A stretch of 64,000 nucleotides of DNA from Mycolicibacterium septicum DSM 44393 (GTDB lineage: Bacteria > Actinomycetota > Actinomycetes > Mycobacteriales > Mycobacteriaceae), in contig NZ_HG322951.1 in assembly GCF_000455325.1 (NCBI RefSeq), forward strand, positions 1,308,536 through 1,372,535. The letters are read 5' to 3'. The notes beneath the pieces are model-generated. The model saw nothing but the letters and a program-made list of their open reading frames with translations, was not told the origin of the DNA and ran no database searches. Position 1 is the first letter of the stretch; the number at the start of each line of letters is the position of its first letter. Shown piece by piece: positions 8,201 to 16,405 of the stretch. Made by a program: the position numbers and the translations under genes.

Positions 8201-9269
8201 ACCGGCCGGCGAATCCGCGCAGCGGCACGTCGGCGCTCGTCAGCAGCCCCGGCGGTGCCTTGACCACCGAGGCGATGGCATTGAGTGCGGGCAGCCCGGT
8301 CACCGTCATGCCGATCGAGGCGAACGAGTCCGGATCGGACAGGTCCACACCGGGTTTCGGGAAGATCATGTGCTTGTTGTAGACGCACGGATCACCCTTG
8401 ATCTGGGTGATGTAGCAGCCCTTGATGTCCCAGCTCGGATCGGTGTGCGGGGTCATCTGCCATTCCAGGTGGGTCTCGACGCGCGGCACTCCGTCGACGA
8501 TGCCCTGGTACTTGATGTAGTTGCCGCCCAGCGATCCCTTCGGCAGGGTGTACCAGCCCAGGTCGACATCCTTGGTGCAGGCGCCGAGTTCGTAGGTGAA
8601 CTTGACCTCGTCGAGTTCCAGCCCGAAGCAGTCGGCCATCATCAGCACGCTGTCGGCGAACACCCGGGTGTACTTCTCCAACTTGGACGGGATGGACGGA
8701 TCGTCGACGGGCAGGCCATAGCCGACCTCGATCCAGGTGTCCTTGCTGTGATGGCATGACACGTCGACGGATTCGATGGTGGTGACGTTCTCGATCTCGG
8801 CGACGTCGGCCGAGCACACCACGCCGAGGATCTGGTTCACGCCGGGGTTCATGCCGGTGCCGTAGAACGTCGAGGAGCCCTTGGCGCAGGCCTCGGCCAG
8901 CAGCTGGGACACCGGCTTGCCGGAGGGATGCGGGTGGTTGGTGTCCCGGTGCCAGCCGGTGATCCAGTCCGCCGTGGTGACGATGTTGATGCCGGCCTCA
9001 AGGACTTTCACGTAGAGGTCCTCATCCGGAAAGACGCCATGGAACGTCAATACGTCCGGCTTGGCCGCGATGATCTCCTCGATCGACCCTGTCGCCGTCA
9101 CCCCGATCGGATCGATGCCGGCGATCTCACCCGCGTCTCGGCCGACCTTTTCCGGTGTGTAGCAGTGCAATCCGATGAGTTCGAGGTCGGGTCGCTTGCC
9201 GATGCGCTTGATCATCTCGGTGCCGACGTTGCCGGTCGCCACCTGGAATACGCGGATCTTCTCGGTCAT
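8190..9269 (-). CDS. NAD(P)-binding oxidoreductase, DAP-dehydrogenase-like
   Basis: 359 residues. The N-terminus IRVFQVATGNVGTEMIKRI is a Rossmann fold with GxxG spacing, followed by LELIGLHCYTPEKVGRDAGE. This arrangement is shared with dihydrodipicolinate reductase and 2,4-diaminopentanoate dehydrogenase-like proteins, which are numerous in mycobacteria. The middle GTGMNPGVNQILGVV and the C-terminal half fit the same group. Real substrates of the mycobacterial paralogs are mostly unknown. Its start overlaps the stop of the Rieske oxygenase by 4 bp (ATGA), so the two should be translationally coupled and act on the same compound or lipid. A divergent TetR probably controls both. Confidence 0.8.
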   Translation of the reverse strand: MTEKIRVFQVATGNVGTEMIKRIGKRPDLELIGLHCYTPEKVGRDAGEIAGIDPIGVTATGSIEEIIAAKPDVLTFHGVFPDEDLYVKVLEAGINIVTTADWITGWHRDTNHPHPSGKPVSQLLAEACAKGSSTFYGTGMNPGVNQILGVVCSADVAEIENVTTIESVDVSCHHSKDTWIEVGYGLPVDDPSIPSKLEKYTRVFADSVLMMADCFGLELDEVKFTYELGACTKDVDLGWYTLPKGSLGGNYIKYQGIVDGVPRVETHLEWQMTPHTDPSWDIKGCYITQIKGDPCVYNKHMIFPKPGVDLSDPDSFASIGMTVTGLPALNAIASVVKAPPGLLTSADVPLRGFAGRFNI

Positions 9270-10297
9270 ATGGTGTCTGCCTTCCTGGTAAGCGCGAGGT
9301 CTGCGGCACTACCGCCCCGACCGTCTGGATAGAACTGCATGGCCCACTTGCGGATTGCGGTGAAGCCCTCGTACTCGGCGGTGGCCAGCGCCGGAGGGTC
9401 GGAGTAGCGCTGGTGCGACCAGATGTGGATGTCCTGGGTGAACTGACGGATCACCTCGTCGCCGAACTCGGTGGCTCGCTGGGCGGCTCGGGGAGTGTCC
9501 TTGCCGGGGGTTCGGCCGATGTAGACCATGAACCGCACGTCGGAGGTGGATTCGTCGACCGGGGTGACCGCCGAGATGGTGCGGTTGTCGATCATTCCCC
9601 AGCTCTTGGTCACCGCGATGCCCAGACCGCCGTTGATCGCCTCGACGCCGCTGCGCACGTCGTCGATCGACTGTTGATCGTCGCCCTCGAACGTGATGGT
9701 GAAGTCGACGTAGGAGATCGGTGCGGCGAAGTCGTGGCGGGTGAACACCGGCACGATCGGGGTCTGGTGCACGAACTTGAAGTGCGCGAAGTCGACGCCG
9801 TTCTCCAGCACATACTGCGGATGCAGCTCGAGGCCTTCGCGGAACAACCTCTGCTGGGGGTAGTAGTCGGCGGCGCTGCTGCCGTCGGCGAACGACGCGA
9901 ACACATCCGGTGCGTCGAAGAACGGCTCCCGCCCCTCGATGTCGTGCCAGATATAGATGATCTCGTTGAGTTCGGCCACGGGGTAGGTGCGCATCCGGCG
10001 GCCGCGGTTGGGCCGGTCCTGGTACGGGATGCAGACGTTGCGGCCCTCGGCATTCCACTGCCAGCCGTGGAACGGGCACTGGATCACCTCGCCGACCACC
10101 TGGCCGCCGAACCCCAGGTGGGCACCCAGGTGCTCGCAGAAGGCGTTCATCACGGTCACCTGCCCGGATTCCGAGCGCCAGGCGACCATCTCCTCGCCGA
10201 AGTACTTCATCGCATGTACAGCCCCGACGCCGACCTGGTCTGACCAGGCGACTTGGAACCATCCCGTCGGTTTCATCGACAACGGTGGTTTGGCCAT
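9266..10297 (-). CDS. Rieske non-heme iron oxygenase, KshA-like
   Basis: 343 residues from ATG at 10297. The Rieske 2Fe-2S site is C54-x-H56-x17-C74-x2-H77 (FCEHLGAHLG ... QCPFHGW). The mononuclear iron site is given by NGVDFAHFKFVHQTP, with the D-x2-H-x4-H pattern. The C-terminal stretch QDIHIWSHQRYSDPPAL resembles the terminal oxygenase of 3-ketosteroid 9-alpha-hydroxylase (KshA), so a sterol or other polycyclic/acyl substrate is likely, but it is not proven. It needs a separate ferredoxin reductase, which is not in the window. It is the first gene of a two-gene unit with the NAD(P) oxidoreductase and is divergent from a TetR regulator. Confidence 0.85.
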   Translation of the reverse strand: MAKPPLSMKPTGWFQVAWSDQVGVGAVHAMKYFGEEMVAWRSESGQVTVMNAFCEHLGAHLGFGGQVVGEVIQCPFHGWQWNAEGRNVCIPYQDRPNRGRRMRTYPVAELNEIIYIWHDIEGREPFFDAPDVFASFADGSSAADYYPQQRLFREGLELHPQYVLENGVDFAHFKFVHQTPIVPVFTRHDFAAPISYVDFTITFEGDDQQSIDDVRSGVEAINGGLGIAVTKSWGMIDNRTISAVTPVDESTSDVRFMVYIGRTPGKDTPRAAQRATEFGDEVIRQFTQDIHIWSHQRYSDPPALATAEYEGFTAIRKWAMQFYPDGRGGSAADLALTRKADTI

Positions 10298-10313
10298 GAC
10301 GCGAATCGTAGGA

Positions 10314-10348
10314 GGTTCTGTGAAACTTTGGAAGAGGGTTCTGTGAAA
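10314..10348. repeat. Tandem direct repeat GGTTCTGTGAAA in the Rieske/TetR promoter region
   Basis: GGTTCTGTGAAA occurs at 10314-10325 and again at 10337-10348, 23 bp apart, about two helical turns. The pair sits in the 69-bp gap between the divergent Rieske and TetR genes. A direct-repeat operator for the TetR protein is the simplest reading; binding is inferred. Confidence 0.6.
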
Positions 10349-10366
10349 TTGAGGTAATCTCCTGAG

Positions 10367-11005
10367 ATGACCGAGGTGAGCGCGCGCCGCACCAACCGGC
10401 GCGGCGAGGCCACCCGGGAGAGCATGCTGGAGGCCGCGCGCAAGGCCCTGGCCACCGGAGACCCGGGAGCGGTCTCGGCCAACCGGATCGCCAAGGACAT
10501 AGGTGCCACCTGGGGCGCGGTGAAGTACCAGTTCGGTGACATCGACGGGTTCTGGGCCGCCGTGCTGCAGCGCACCGCGGAACGCCGTGCCGGATTGTTC
10601 AGCCACCACGACAGCGCTGCCTCGTTGCGTCAACGCGTCGCCGCCATCATCGACCTGCTCTATGACGGGTTGACCGCCGGGGATTCGCGGGCGATCGAGA
10701 ATCTGCGCGCGGCACTGCCGCGGGACCCGGCCGAACTCGAACGGCTCTACCCGAAGACCGCCGCGGAGCTGTCGTCCTGGGGTCAAGGCTGGCTACATAC
10801 CTGTCAGCAGGCCTTCGCCGGCCTCGGCGTCGATCCCGAACGGGTGCGAGAGGTCGCCGCATTCATCCCCGGCGCGATGCGGGGCATCACCTCCGAGCGT
10901 CAACTCGGCAGCTTCATCGACCTCGACGTGGCACGGCGGGGACTCACGAACGCGATCGTCACGTACCTCGAGGAGTCCCGGTTACGGCCCTCTGATCACC
11001 AGTAA
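10367..11005 (+). CDS. TetR-family regulator divergent from the Rieske operon
   Basis: 212 residues. The helix-turn-helix spans about residues 15-60 (TRESMLEAARKALATGDPGA, VSANRIAKDIGATWGAVKYQ) and ends in the QFGDIDGFWAAVL pattern that marks the start of the ligand domain. The remainder is helical, as in TetR effector domains. Being divergent from the Rieske/oxidoreductase pair across a short gap with a 12-bp direct repeat, it most likely represses that pair and itself until its substrate-like ligand appears. The ligand is unknown. Confidence 0.85.
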   Translation: MTEVSARRTNRRGEATRESMLEAARKALATGDPGAVSANRIAKDIGATWGAVKYQFGDIDGFWAAVLQRTAERRAGLFSHHDSAASLRQRVAAIIDLLYDGLTAGDSRAIENLRAALPRDPAELERLYPKTAAELSSWGQGWLHTCQQAFAGLGVDPERVREVAAFIPGAMRGITSERQLGSFIDLDVARRGLTNAIVTYLEESRLRPSDHQ

Positions 11006-11064
11006 CCGGGTTGTGACCTCACAAGGTGGGGGCATTCCCGCCGTCAACAAGTAGGCTATGCCCG

Positions 11065-11931
11065 ATGGTCCCGCTCTGGTTCACGCTGTCCGCACTCTGT
11101 TTCGTGGGTGCGGCCGTATTGCTGTACGTCGACATCGACCGTCGACGTGGGTTGGGACGGCGCCGTAAGTCGTGGGCGAAGTCGCATGGCTTCGATTACG
11201 AGCACGAGTCGCACGAGATCCTCAAGCGCTGGAAGCGCGGGGTGATGTCGACCGTCGGTGACGTCACGGCCAAGAACGTCGTGCTCGGCCAGATCCGTGG
11301 CGAGGCGGTGTTCATCTTTGACATCGAAGAAGTGGCAACGGTGATCGCGCTGCACCGCAAGGTCGGCACGAACGTCGTCGTCGATCTGCGACTCAAGGGC
11401 ATCAAGGAGCCCCGGGAGAGCGACATCTGGCTGCTCGGCGCGATCGGTCCGCGGATGGTGTACTCCACCAACCTCGATGCCGCTCGTCGCGCCTGCGACC
11501 GCCGGATGGTCACGTTCGCCCACACCGCTCCCGATTGCGCCGAGATCATGTGGAACGAGCAGAACTGGACGCTCGTCAGCATGCCGGTCACGAGTACCCG
11601 CGCCCAATGGGACGAGGGGCTGCGCACTGTGCGTCAGTTCAACGACCTGCTGCGGGTTCTGCCGCCGATGCCGCAGAACGGTGTGGCACCGCAGTCGGGT
11701 CAGGGCAGCCAAGCTGCGCTGGCGCGTCGCGCCGGATCGCCCAGCCGCCCGTTGGCGCCGACGCCCGCCGGGCGCCGGGAGCTGCCTCCGGGCCGGGCCG
11801 ATGCGGCACCCGGGCGTGGTGACGTCAGCCGCTACACCCAGCCGCGCCAGGAGCCGGGCCGTCCGGATGCGGTCCGCAGGACCCCGCCGCCGGCACGCAA
11901 CGGCCGTCACGCACCGCACTACCAGCGCTAG
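11065..11931 (+). CDS. ttfA: TtfA-like TMM transport factor (MmpL3 complex)
   Basis: 288 residues from ATG at 11065. One N-terminal membrane segment (about 3-22, LWFTLSALCFVGAAVLLYV) is followed by a basic patch RRRGLGRRRKSW and a soluble domain to about residue 205. A proline/arginine-rich low-complexity tail of ~80 residues ends the protein. Size, architecture and position match Rv0383c/MSMEG_0736, named TtfA, an essential partner of MmpL3 in moving trehalose monomycolate across the inner membrane. In M. tuberculosis it lies next to clpB; here the same neighbourhood is kept, with the Rieske/TetR block inserted between. Recognition is from memory of synteny and architecture, not alignment. 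Confidence 0.8.
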   Translation: MVPLWFTLSALCFVGAAVLLYVDIDRRRGLGRRRKSWAKSHGFDYEHESHEILKRWKRGVMSTVGDVTAKNVVLGQIRGEAVFIFDIEEVATVIALHRKVGTNVVVDLRLKGIKEPRESDIWLLGAIGPRMVYSTNLDAARRACDRRMVTFAHTAPDCAEIMWNEQNWTLVSMPVTSTRAQWDEGLRTVRQFNDLLRVLPPMPQNGVAPQSGQGSQAALARRAGSPSRPLAPTPAGRRELPPGRADAAPGRGDVSRYTQPRQEPGRPDAVRRTPPPARNGRHAPHYQR

Positions 11932-11965
11932 CCTGCGCATCAGAACAGTTCAGTAGCCTGTCGGC

Positions 11966-12742
11966 ATGCCTCGCCCCGTTGCGCTGATCACTGGACCGAC
12001 CTCAGGGCTCGGCGCCGGGTTCGCCCGCCGGTACGCGCGGGACGGCTACGACCTCGTCCTCGTGGCGCGTGACGCCGGACGGCTGGAGCAACTCGCCGCC
12101 GAACTGCACGACGAGGCCGGCGCAGCAGTCGAGGTGCTTCCCGCGGACCTGGCATGCGCCCCCGACCGGGCCAAGGTCGCCGACCGGTTGCGAGCCGGGG
12201 TGCAGGTATTGGTGAACAACGCCGGCTTCGGCACATCGGGTGAGTTCTGGACCGCCGATCTCGCGCAGCTGCAGGCCCAACTGGACGTCAACGTCACCGC
12301 CGTGATGGAGCTGACGCACGCCGCGCTGCCGGCGATGATCGAGGCGGGTGGCGGCACCGTCATCAACGTGGCCAGTGTCGCCGGGCTGGTTCCCGGTCGC
12401 GGATCGACGTATTCGGCCTCCAAGGCCTGGGTCGTCTCGTTCAGCGAGGGGCTGGCCAATGGGCTGGGCGGCACCGGGGTCGGCGTGCATGCGCTGTGCC
12501 CGGGTTTCGTCCACACCGAGTTTCATGCCCGCGCGGGCATCGACATGGCGGGCACACCGTCGTTCCTGTGGCTGCAGGTCGAGGACGTGGTGCGGGACTG
12601 CCTGGCCGACGTGGCCGCAGGCAAGGTGGTCATCGTGCCGGGCCTGCAGTATAAGGTGCTCACCACCGGGGGCCGGATGGCTCCGCGAAACCTGGTGCGC
12701 GCCATGACAAAAGCAGTGGGAAAAGGTCGTGGGAGAACTTAG
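11966..12742 (+). CDS. Short-chain dehydrogenase/reductase (classical SDR)
   Basis: 258 residues. The cofactor loop is [20 protein letters not shown] (TGxxxGxG), NNAG is at [11 protein letters not shown], the catalytic serine is in [13 protein letters not shown] and YxxxK is YSASK. It ends with a basic tail. It resembles the DltE/YqjQ-like SDRs of mycobacteria. The substrate is unknown. It begins 34 bp after ttfA and lies where I recall pyrE in M. tuberculosis (between Rv0383c and Rv0381c), so it may share a transcript with ttfA and the downstream lipoprotein. Confidence 0.85.
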   Translation: MPRPVALITGPTSGLGAGFARRYARDGYDLVLVARDAGRLEQLAAELHDEAGAAVEVLPADLACAPDRAKVADRLRAGVQVLVNNAGFGTSGEFWTADLAQLQAQLDVNVTAVMELTHAALPAMIEAGGGTVINVASVAGLVPGRGSTYSASKAWVVSFSEGLANGLGGTGVGVHALCPGFVHTEFHARAGIDMAGTPSFLWLQVEDVVRDCLADVAAGKVVIVPGLQYKVLTTGGRMAPRNLVRAMTKAVGKGRGRT

Positions 12743-12754
12743 ATCAGAACTGAC

Positions 12755-13651
12755 GTGGCAGTGCGGGCGCTGATCGCGGCGGTGATGGCGATACTTCTCG
12801 TTGTCACCGCGGGCTGCGCATCCGATCAACCGGGACGCACGTATGAAGCGTCGACCGCCGAGCTCGGGGAATCGTTGGACATCCTCGGCTGGCACCTGAA
12901 GGTGTCGGACCTGAGGTTCGACACCGAACACGTACTGGTCGACGTCGAGGGCTCCGCTTCGGGGGATGCCCACGCCAAGCCTGAGGACATCCGGTTCGGT
13001 CTGTACGGCGCCCTGGCGCATCCGATCGAGGCCGACGCGCTGCACGGCTGCGACGACATCACCAGCCTGGGGATCAGGCCGTTGTCGGCGACGGCGCCCG
13101 ACAAGCTCAGCGGCACAGTCTGCTTGGGGCCGCAGCGGGACCAGAGCCAGGTACGCGGCGTGTACGTGTATTCGCCCCGCGAGCGCATCGCCGGCACCAC
13201 CATCGCCTACCCGGCCGCTTTCCCGGTCGGGGTACTGCCCACCAGTGTGAACGACGCCGGAGTCACCCTCAAGTCCACCAGCGTGGACGCGTTCAGCGCC
13301 GACGGCAGCCAACTGGCACCGGCCGCACTGGGCGACCCCAGCGCCTTCAACGGCAAGGGCTACATGCTCATCGGTCTCGAAATCGATGGTGCGGCAAAAC
13401 GTTACGCGGACGATGCGGCGGCTCGTGGCGGGCCGCTCATGGTGGTGGCCGGCCCGTCGCTGCCGCCGCCGGGGCTCAGCCATGCCTGTGCGGTGTACGG
13501 CTCTTCGGTGCTGATCCTGCCGGAGGCCTCGCGTGAGGCCGTCAACCTGCGCGCATCGCTGTGTACGCAGGGGGAGATGAACGCGGCACTGCTGTACGCC
13601 TCGGTCTCGGTGATCGGTACGCACGCCGCCCTGTGGACCACCGGTGGCTGA
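12755..13651 (+). CDS. Predicted lipoprotein, Rv0381c-like
   Basis: 298 residues from GTG at 12755. A signal peptide (AVRALIAAVMAILLVVTAGC) ends in the lipobox VTAGC, so Cys21 would be lipidated and the protein anchored outside the membrane. The mature part has no motif I recognise; it has paired cysteines (around HGCDDIT and TVCLGP, HACAVYG and SLCTQG) that could form disulfides. Gene position, between ttfA/SDR and the SpoU methyltransferase, matches Rv0381c. The methyltransferase start overlaps its stop by 8 bp. Confidence 0.7.
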   Translation: MAVRALIAAVMAILLVVTAGCASDQPGRTYEASTAELGESLDILGWHLKVSDLRFDTEHVLVDVEGSASGDAHAKPEDIRFGLYGALAHPIEADALHGCDDITSLGIRPLSATAPDKLSGTVCLGPQRDQSQVRGVYVYSPRERIAGTTIAYPAAFPVGVLPTSVNDAGVTLKSTSVDAFSADGSQLAPAALGDPSAFNGKGYMLIGLEIDGAAKRYADDAAARGGPLMVVAGPSLPPPGLSHACAVYGSSVLILPEASREAVNLRASLCTQGEMNAALLYASVSVIGTHAALWTTGG

Positions 13652-14297
13652 GGCCGTCGGCCCCACCGAGTGGGGCGAGTCCCCGGGCGTGGGGCCCTGG
13701 GAAGGGCCGTTGCCCTCCGGGGATGAAGCCGCGCGCTATGACGCCGCGCTGCTGCGCGACGGAGATACCCGCAATGTCGTTGATGCTTACCGGTATTGGA
13801 CCCGGGAGGCGATCATCGCCGACATCGACCGGCGTCGGCACCCGCTGCACATCGCGATCGAGAATTTCGGCAACGACGCCAACATCGGCGCCGTGGTCCG
13901 CACCGCCAACGCTTTCGCCGTCGACACAGTGCACATCGTCGGGCGGCGCCGCTGGAACCGGCGGGGCGCCATGGTCACCGACCGTTATCAGCGGCTCTGC
14001 CACCATGACACCACCGCCGAATTGCTGTCCTTCGCCGCCGACGCCGGGCTGACCGTCGTCGCGGTGGACAACGTGCCCGGCGCTGTGCGGCTGGAACAGA
14101 CCGAACTACCCCGCGACTGCCTGCTGATCTTCGGCCAGGAAGGCCCGGGCATCACCCCGGAGGCGCAGGCCGGCGCGGCCGTGACGGTGTCCATCGCGCA
14201 GTTCGGCTCGACCCGAAGCATCAACGCCGGTGTCGCTGCCGGAATCGTCATGCACGCGTGGATCACTCGCCACGCGGATTTCTCACGCGCCTGGTAG
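13644..14297 (+). CDS. SpoU/TrmH-family RNA 2'-O-methyltransferase (Rv0380c-like)
   Basis: 217 residues from GTG at 13644, overlapping the lipoprotein end. All three SPOUT motifs are visible: motif 1 ENFGNDANIGAVVRTANAF, motif 2 CLLIFGQEGPGI and motif 3 VSIAQFGSTRSINAGVAAGI. The SAM-binding trefoil knot is therefore intact, and the likely reaction is ribose 2'-O-methylation of tRNA or rRNA; the target base is unknown. There is no N-terminal substrate-binding L30-like domain of usual length, only about 60 residues. Synteny fits Rv0380c. The last 15 bp overlap the convergent deaminase gene. Confidence 0.88.
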   Translation: MAEAVGPTEWGESPGVGPWEGPLPSGDEAARYDAALLRDGDTRNVVDAYRYWTREAIIADIDRRRHPLHIAIENFGNDANIGAVVRTANAFAVDTVHIVGRRRWNRRGAMVTDRYQRLCHHDTTAELLSFAADAGLTVVAVDNVPGAVRLEQTELPRDCLLIFGQEGPGITPEAQAGAAVTVSIAQFGSTRSINAGVAAGIVMHAWITRHADFSRAW

Positions 14298-14792
14298 CGC
14301 GGTCGGAGCGCCGGCAACCCGGCGATCGCCGCCGTTGCGCTCCTGCCAGAGTCGGTAGACGTCGACGGCGGCGTCGCGGGGTTCGTACCGCATGGGCAGG
14401 CGCCGCTCGTTCCACGGCTTGGCGAACTCGTCGTAGAACGTGTTCAGCTCGAAGTACTTTCGATCGTCCACATAGTGCGGCTCATACGCGTCGCGGGTGG
14501 TCAGGAACACCACCTCGTCCGGCGAGCAGTAGTAGAGCGACCCCAGGCACATCGGGCAGGGCTGGGCCAGAATGTAGATCGTGGCGCCGGCCAGGTGTTC
14601 GGTGCCGAGCGTGGTGCACGCCTTGCGGATGGCCAGGATCTCCGCGTGTGCGGTCGGATCGTGGGTTTGGGCAACCAGGTTCGGGCTTTCGGCCAGGATT
14701 TCACCGTCTTTGACGATGACCGTTGCGAACGGGCGGCCACCTTCGGCCACGTTCTGGCGGGCGATGTCGATGGTGCGTTGCGCGAAGTCCAT
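14283..14792 (-). CDS. Guanine deaminase-like (CDA-fold) nucleobase/nucleoside deaminase
   Basis: 169 residues. Zinc site: H49-A-E51 (TAHAEILAIRKAC) and P78-C79-P-M-C82 (AQPCPMCLGSLYY), so all ligands and the proton-shuttle glutamate are present. The C-terminal half (AYEPHYVDDRKYF to VYRLWQERN) resembles Bacillus GuaD rather than tRNA deaminase TadA, which favours guanine or a related purine or triazine base as substrate. It lies 25 bp downstream of cyanase on the same strand, in an island with CynR and a CodA-like amidohydrolase, which points to nitrogen scavenging. Confidence 0.85.
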   Translation of the reverse strand: MDFAQRTIDIARQNVAEGGRPFATVIVKDGEILAESPNLVAQTHDPTAHAEILAIRKACTTLGTEHLAGATIYILAQPCPMCLGSLYYCSPDEVVFLTTRDAYEPHYVDDRKYFELNTFYDEFAKPWNERRLPMRYEPRDAAVDVYRLWQERNGGDRRVAGAPTALPGA

Positions 14793-14817
14793 GGGGCCTC
14801 CTCTGCGTCAGGTGAAA

Positions 14818-15288
14818 TCAGAACGGTTTGGTGGGAAGGTATTTGCCGTCCAGGGTGATGACGGCGCGTTCTCCGCCCTCGGGGTCGGCGACCTTGCGGA
14901 CATCAAGCTTGAAGTTGATCGCGCTGATGATGCCGTCGCCGAACTGCTCGTGGACCAACGCCTTGAGCGTCGTGCCATAGACCTGCAGCATCTCGTAGAA
15001 GCGGTAGATCGTCGGGTCGGTGGGGACGCCACCGCGGATCGAGCCGCGGGTCGGGATGGTCTGGAGCAGCAACGCGGCGTCGTCGTCGAGTCCCAGCAGG
15101 GCGGCGACGGCCCGGGCCGACTGCGCGGGCAGTGCATGCTGGCCGAGCACGGCAGCGGTGACGAACGCCGGTGAGAGTTCGGCGGCGTCGGCGATCTGTT
15201 GCCAGGTGAGGTCCTTGCGGGTCTTGGCCTCGACTGCGGCGATGGCCAGCGCCTGACGGGCGGTCGGATCGAATTGGGCGTGCACCAT
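14818..15288 (-). CDS. cynS: Cyanate hydratase (cyanase)
   Basis: 156 residues from ATG at 15288, the same length as E. coli CynS, with catalytic residues in the same positions: Arg96 and Glu99 (IYRFYEML) and Ser122 (GIISAINF). The N-terminal helix-turn-helix-like domain is [20 protein letters not shown]. It catalyses the bicarbonate-dependent breakdown of cyanate to carbamate/ammonia and CO2, forming a decamer in the cytosol. It is downstream of a CynR homolog on the same strand, with a CynR-like site in the gap. The deaminase follows 25 bp later. Product assignment is firm. Confidence 0.96.
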   Translation of the reverse strand: MVHAQFDPTARQALAIAAVEAKTRKDLTWQQIADAAELSPAFVTAAVLGQHALPAQSARAVAALLGLDDDAALLLQTIPTRGSIRGGVPTDPTIYRFYEMLQVYGTTLKALVHEQFGDGIISAINFKLDVRKVADPEGGERAVITLDGKYLPTKPF

Positions 15289-15375
15289 GCTCGGCGTCCT
15301 TCTCTTGTGGGGGCTGTACCCACCACCTTGCGCGCCGAAAGCTATAGCGTCCAATACTTACTTTCCATAGGCGCC

Positions 15376-15390
15376 ATAGATGCCACCTAT
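15376..15390 (-). promoter_or_regulatory. Candidate CynR site upstream of cynS
   Basis: ATAGATGCCACCTAT has the LysR architecture ATAG-N7-CTAT (T-N11-A) and lies 88-102 bp before the cynS start, overlapping the end of cynR. It shares CACCTAT and geometry with the site before cynR at 16289-16303. A flanking CCATAG/CTATGG dyad spans 15365-15392. Confidence 0.6.
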
Positions 15391-16277
15391 GGATTCAGGT
15401 GTTCGGCGTAGCGCACCGCGATCGAGCTGAAAGCCCGCGCGGCCGCGGACTGATATCCCGCCGACCGGTGCAGGAGCACGACCTCCCGCGACGGTAGCGG
15501 GGGATCGGGCCGGATCGGATGAAGGTCGGCCCGCGCCTGCGTGATCGCGTCCGGCAGCACCGTGGCGAGCGTGCCGAGCCGGACGAACTCGATGAGCGCG
15601 CTGATGGAGTTCGCCTCGATCGCGATGTGTGGTGTCACGTGATGGGCGGCGAAGAACGCGTCGATGTAGTTGCGCGTGGCGAAGTCTCGGCTGAGCAAGG
15701 CCAACGGCTGAGCGGGCAGGTCCTCGATCGCGAAAGTCGCGACATCCGGATGGTGCGGATGGGCCGTGCCCACCACCAGGCTGAGCGTCTCGACGAAGAG
15801 CGCGGTCGCGGCGACGCCGGCGGTGTGGTGGCCGGTGAACGCGATGCCAAGGTCGATGCGGTCGTCGAGCAGGTCGGCCTCGATGAGGTCCTGGGTGGTC
15901 TCGATGACCGTGAGGGTGACGCCGGGGTGCTCGGCGTGGAACTGCCGCACCAGCGGACCGATGAGGTAGGCGGTGATGGTGGGCGTCATGGCTATCCGCA
16001 GATGTCCGCGGGTCAGGTCCTGCACGTCGTCGACGGCCCGGCGGGCGGCGTCGAGGCCCTGCAGGGCGAGACGTCCGTGCCCGGCGTATGCCTCGCCGGC
16101 GTCGGTGAGGCGCACGGTTCGGCCGGAGCGGTCCAGCAGCGTGGTGCCCAACTCACGTTCGAGCTGCTTGATCTGCTGCGACAGGGTGGGTTGCGACACA
16201 TGGAGCGCTTCGGCGGCGCGCGTGAAGTTGCCGTGGTCGGCGACGGCGAGCAGGTAGCGGAGGTGGCGCAGCTCCAT
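15387..16277 (-). CDS. cynR: LysR-family regulator CynR
   Basis: 296 residues. The N-terminal winged helix reads ELRHLRYLLAVADHGNFTRA, ALHVSQPTLSQQIKQLEREL and DRSGRTVRLTDAGE. The effector domain has LTRGHLRIAMTPTITAYLIG and IEANSISALIEFVR. Several of these blocks are near-identical to my memory of E. coli CynR (for example SFTRAAxALHVSQPxLSQQI and IEANSISAVLELIR). It should activate cynS in response to cyanate or azide. Its own start is 12 bp from a 15-bp LysR-type dyad, suggesting autoregulation, and it is divergent from the CodA-like gene, which may also be a target. Confidence 0.9.
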   Translation of the reverse strand: MELRHLRYLLAVADHGNFTRAAEALHVSQPTLSQQIKQLERELGTTLLDRSGRTVRLTDAGEAYAGHGRLALQGLDAARRAVDDVQDLTRGHLRIAMTPTITAYLIGPLVRQFHAEHPGVTLTVIETTQDLIEADLLDDRIDLGIAFTGHHTAGVAATALFVETLSLVVGTAHPHHPDVATFAIEDLPAQPLALLSRDFATRNYIDAFFAAHHVTPHIAIEANSISALIEFVRLGTLATVLPDAITQARADLHPIRPDPPLPSREVVLLHRSAGYQSAAARAFSSIAVRYAEHLNP

Positions 16278-16288
16278 CCGTCCAATGT

Positions 16289-16303
16289 ATAGGCAGCACC
16301 TAT
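16289..16303 (-). promoter_or_regulatory. CynR-type operator before cynR / CodA-like gene
   Basis: ATAGGCAGCACCTAT is an inverted repeat (ATAGG-N5-CCTAT) with LysR T-N11-A spacing. It is 12-26 bp before the cynR start, a typical autoregulation position, in the gap shared with the divergent CodA-like gene. The same 15-bp layout recurs upstream of cynS. Confidence 0.65.
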
Positions 16304-16405
16304 CGAAACGATGACATTTGCGACTTGGACACTATGGCTGGCCGTCGGCAGGGTTAGGGTCCAGACGAAACCCAAGAATCGGAGCACTTTCAGAATGGCC
16401 ATGCG

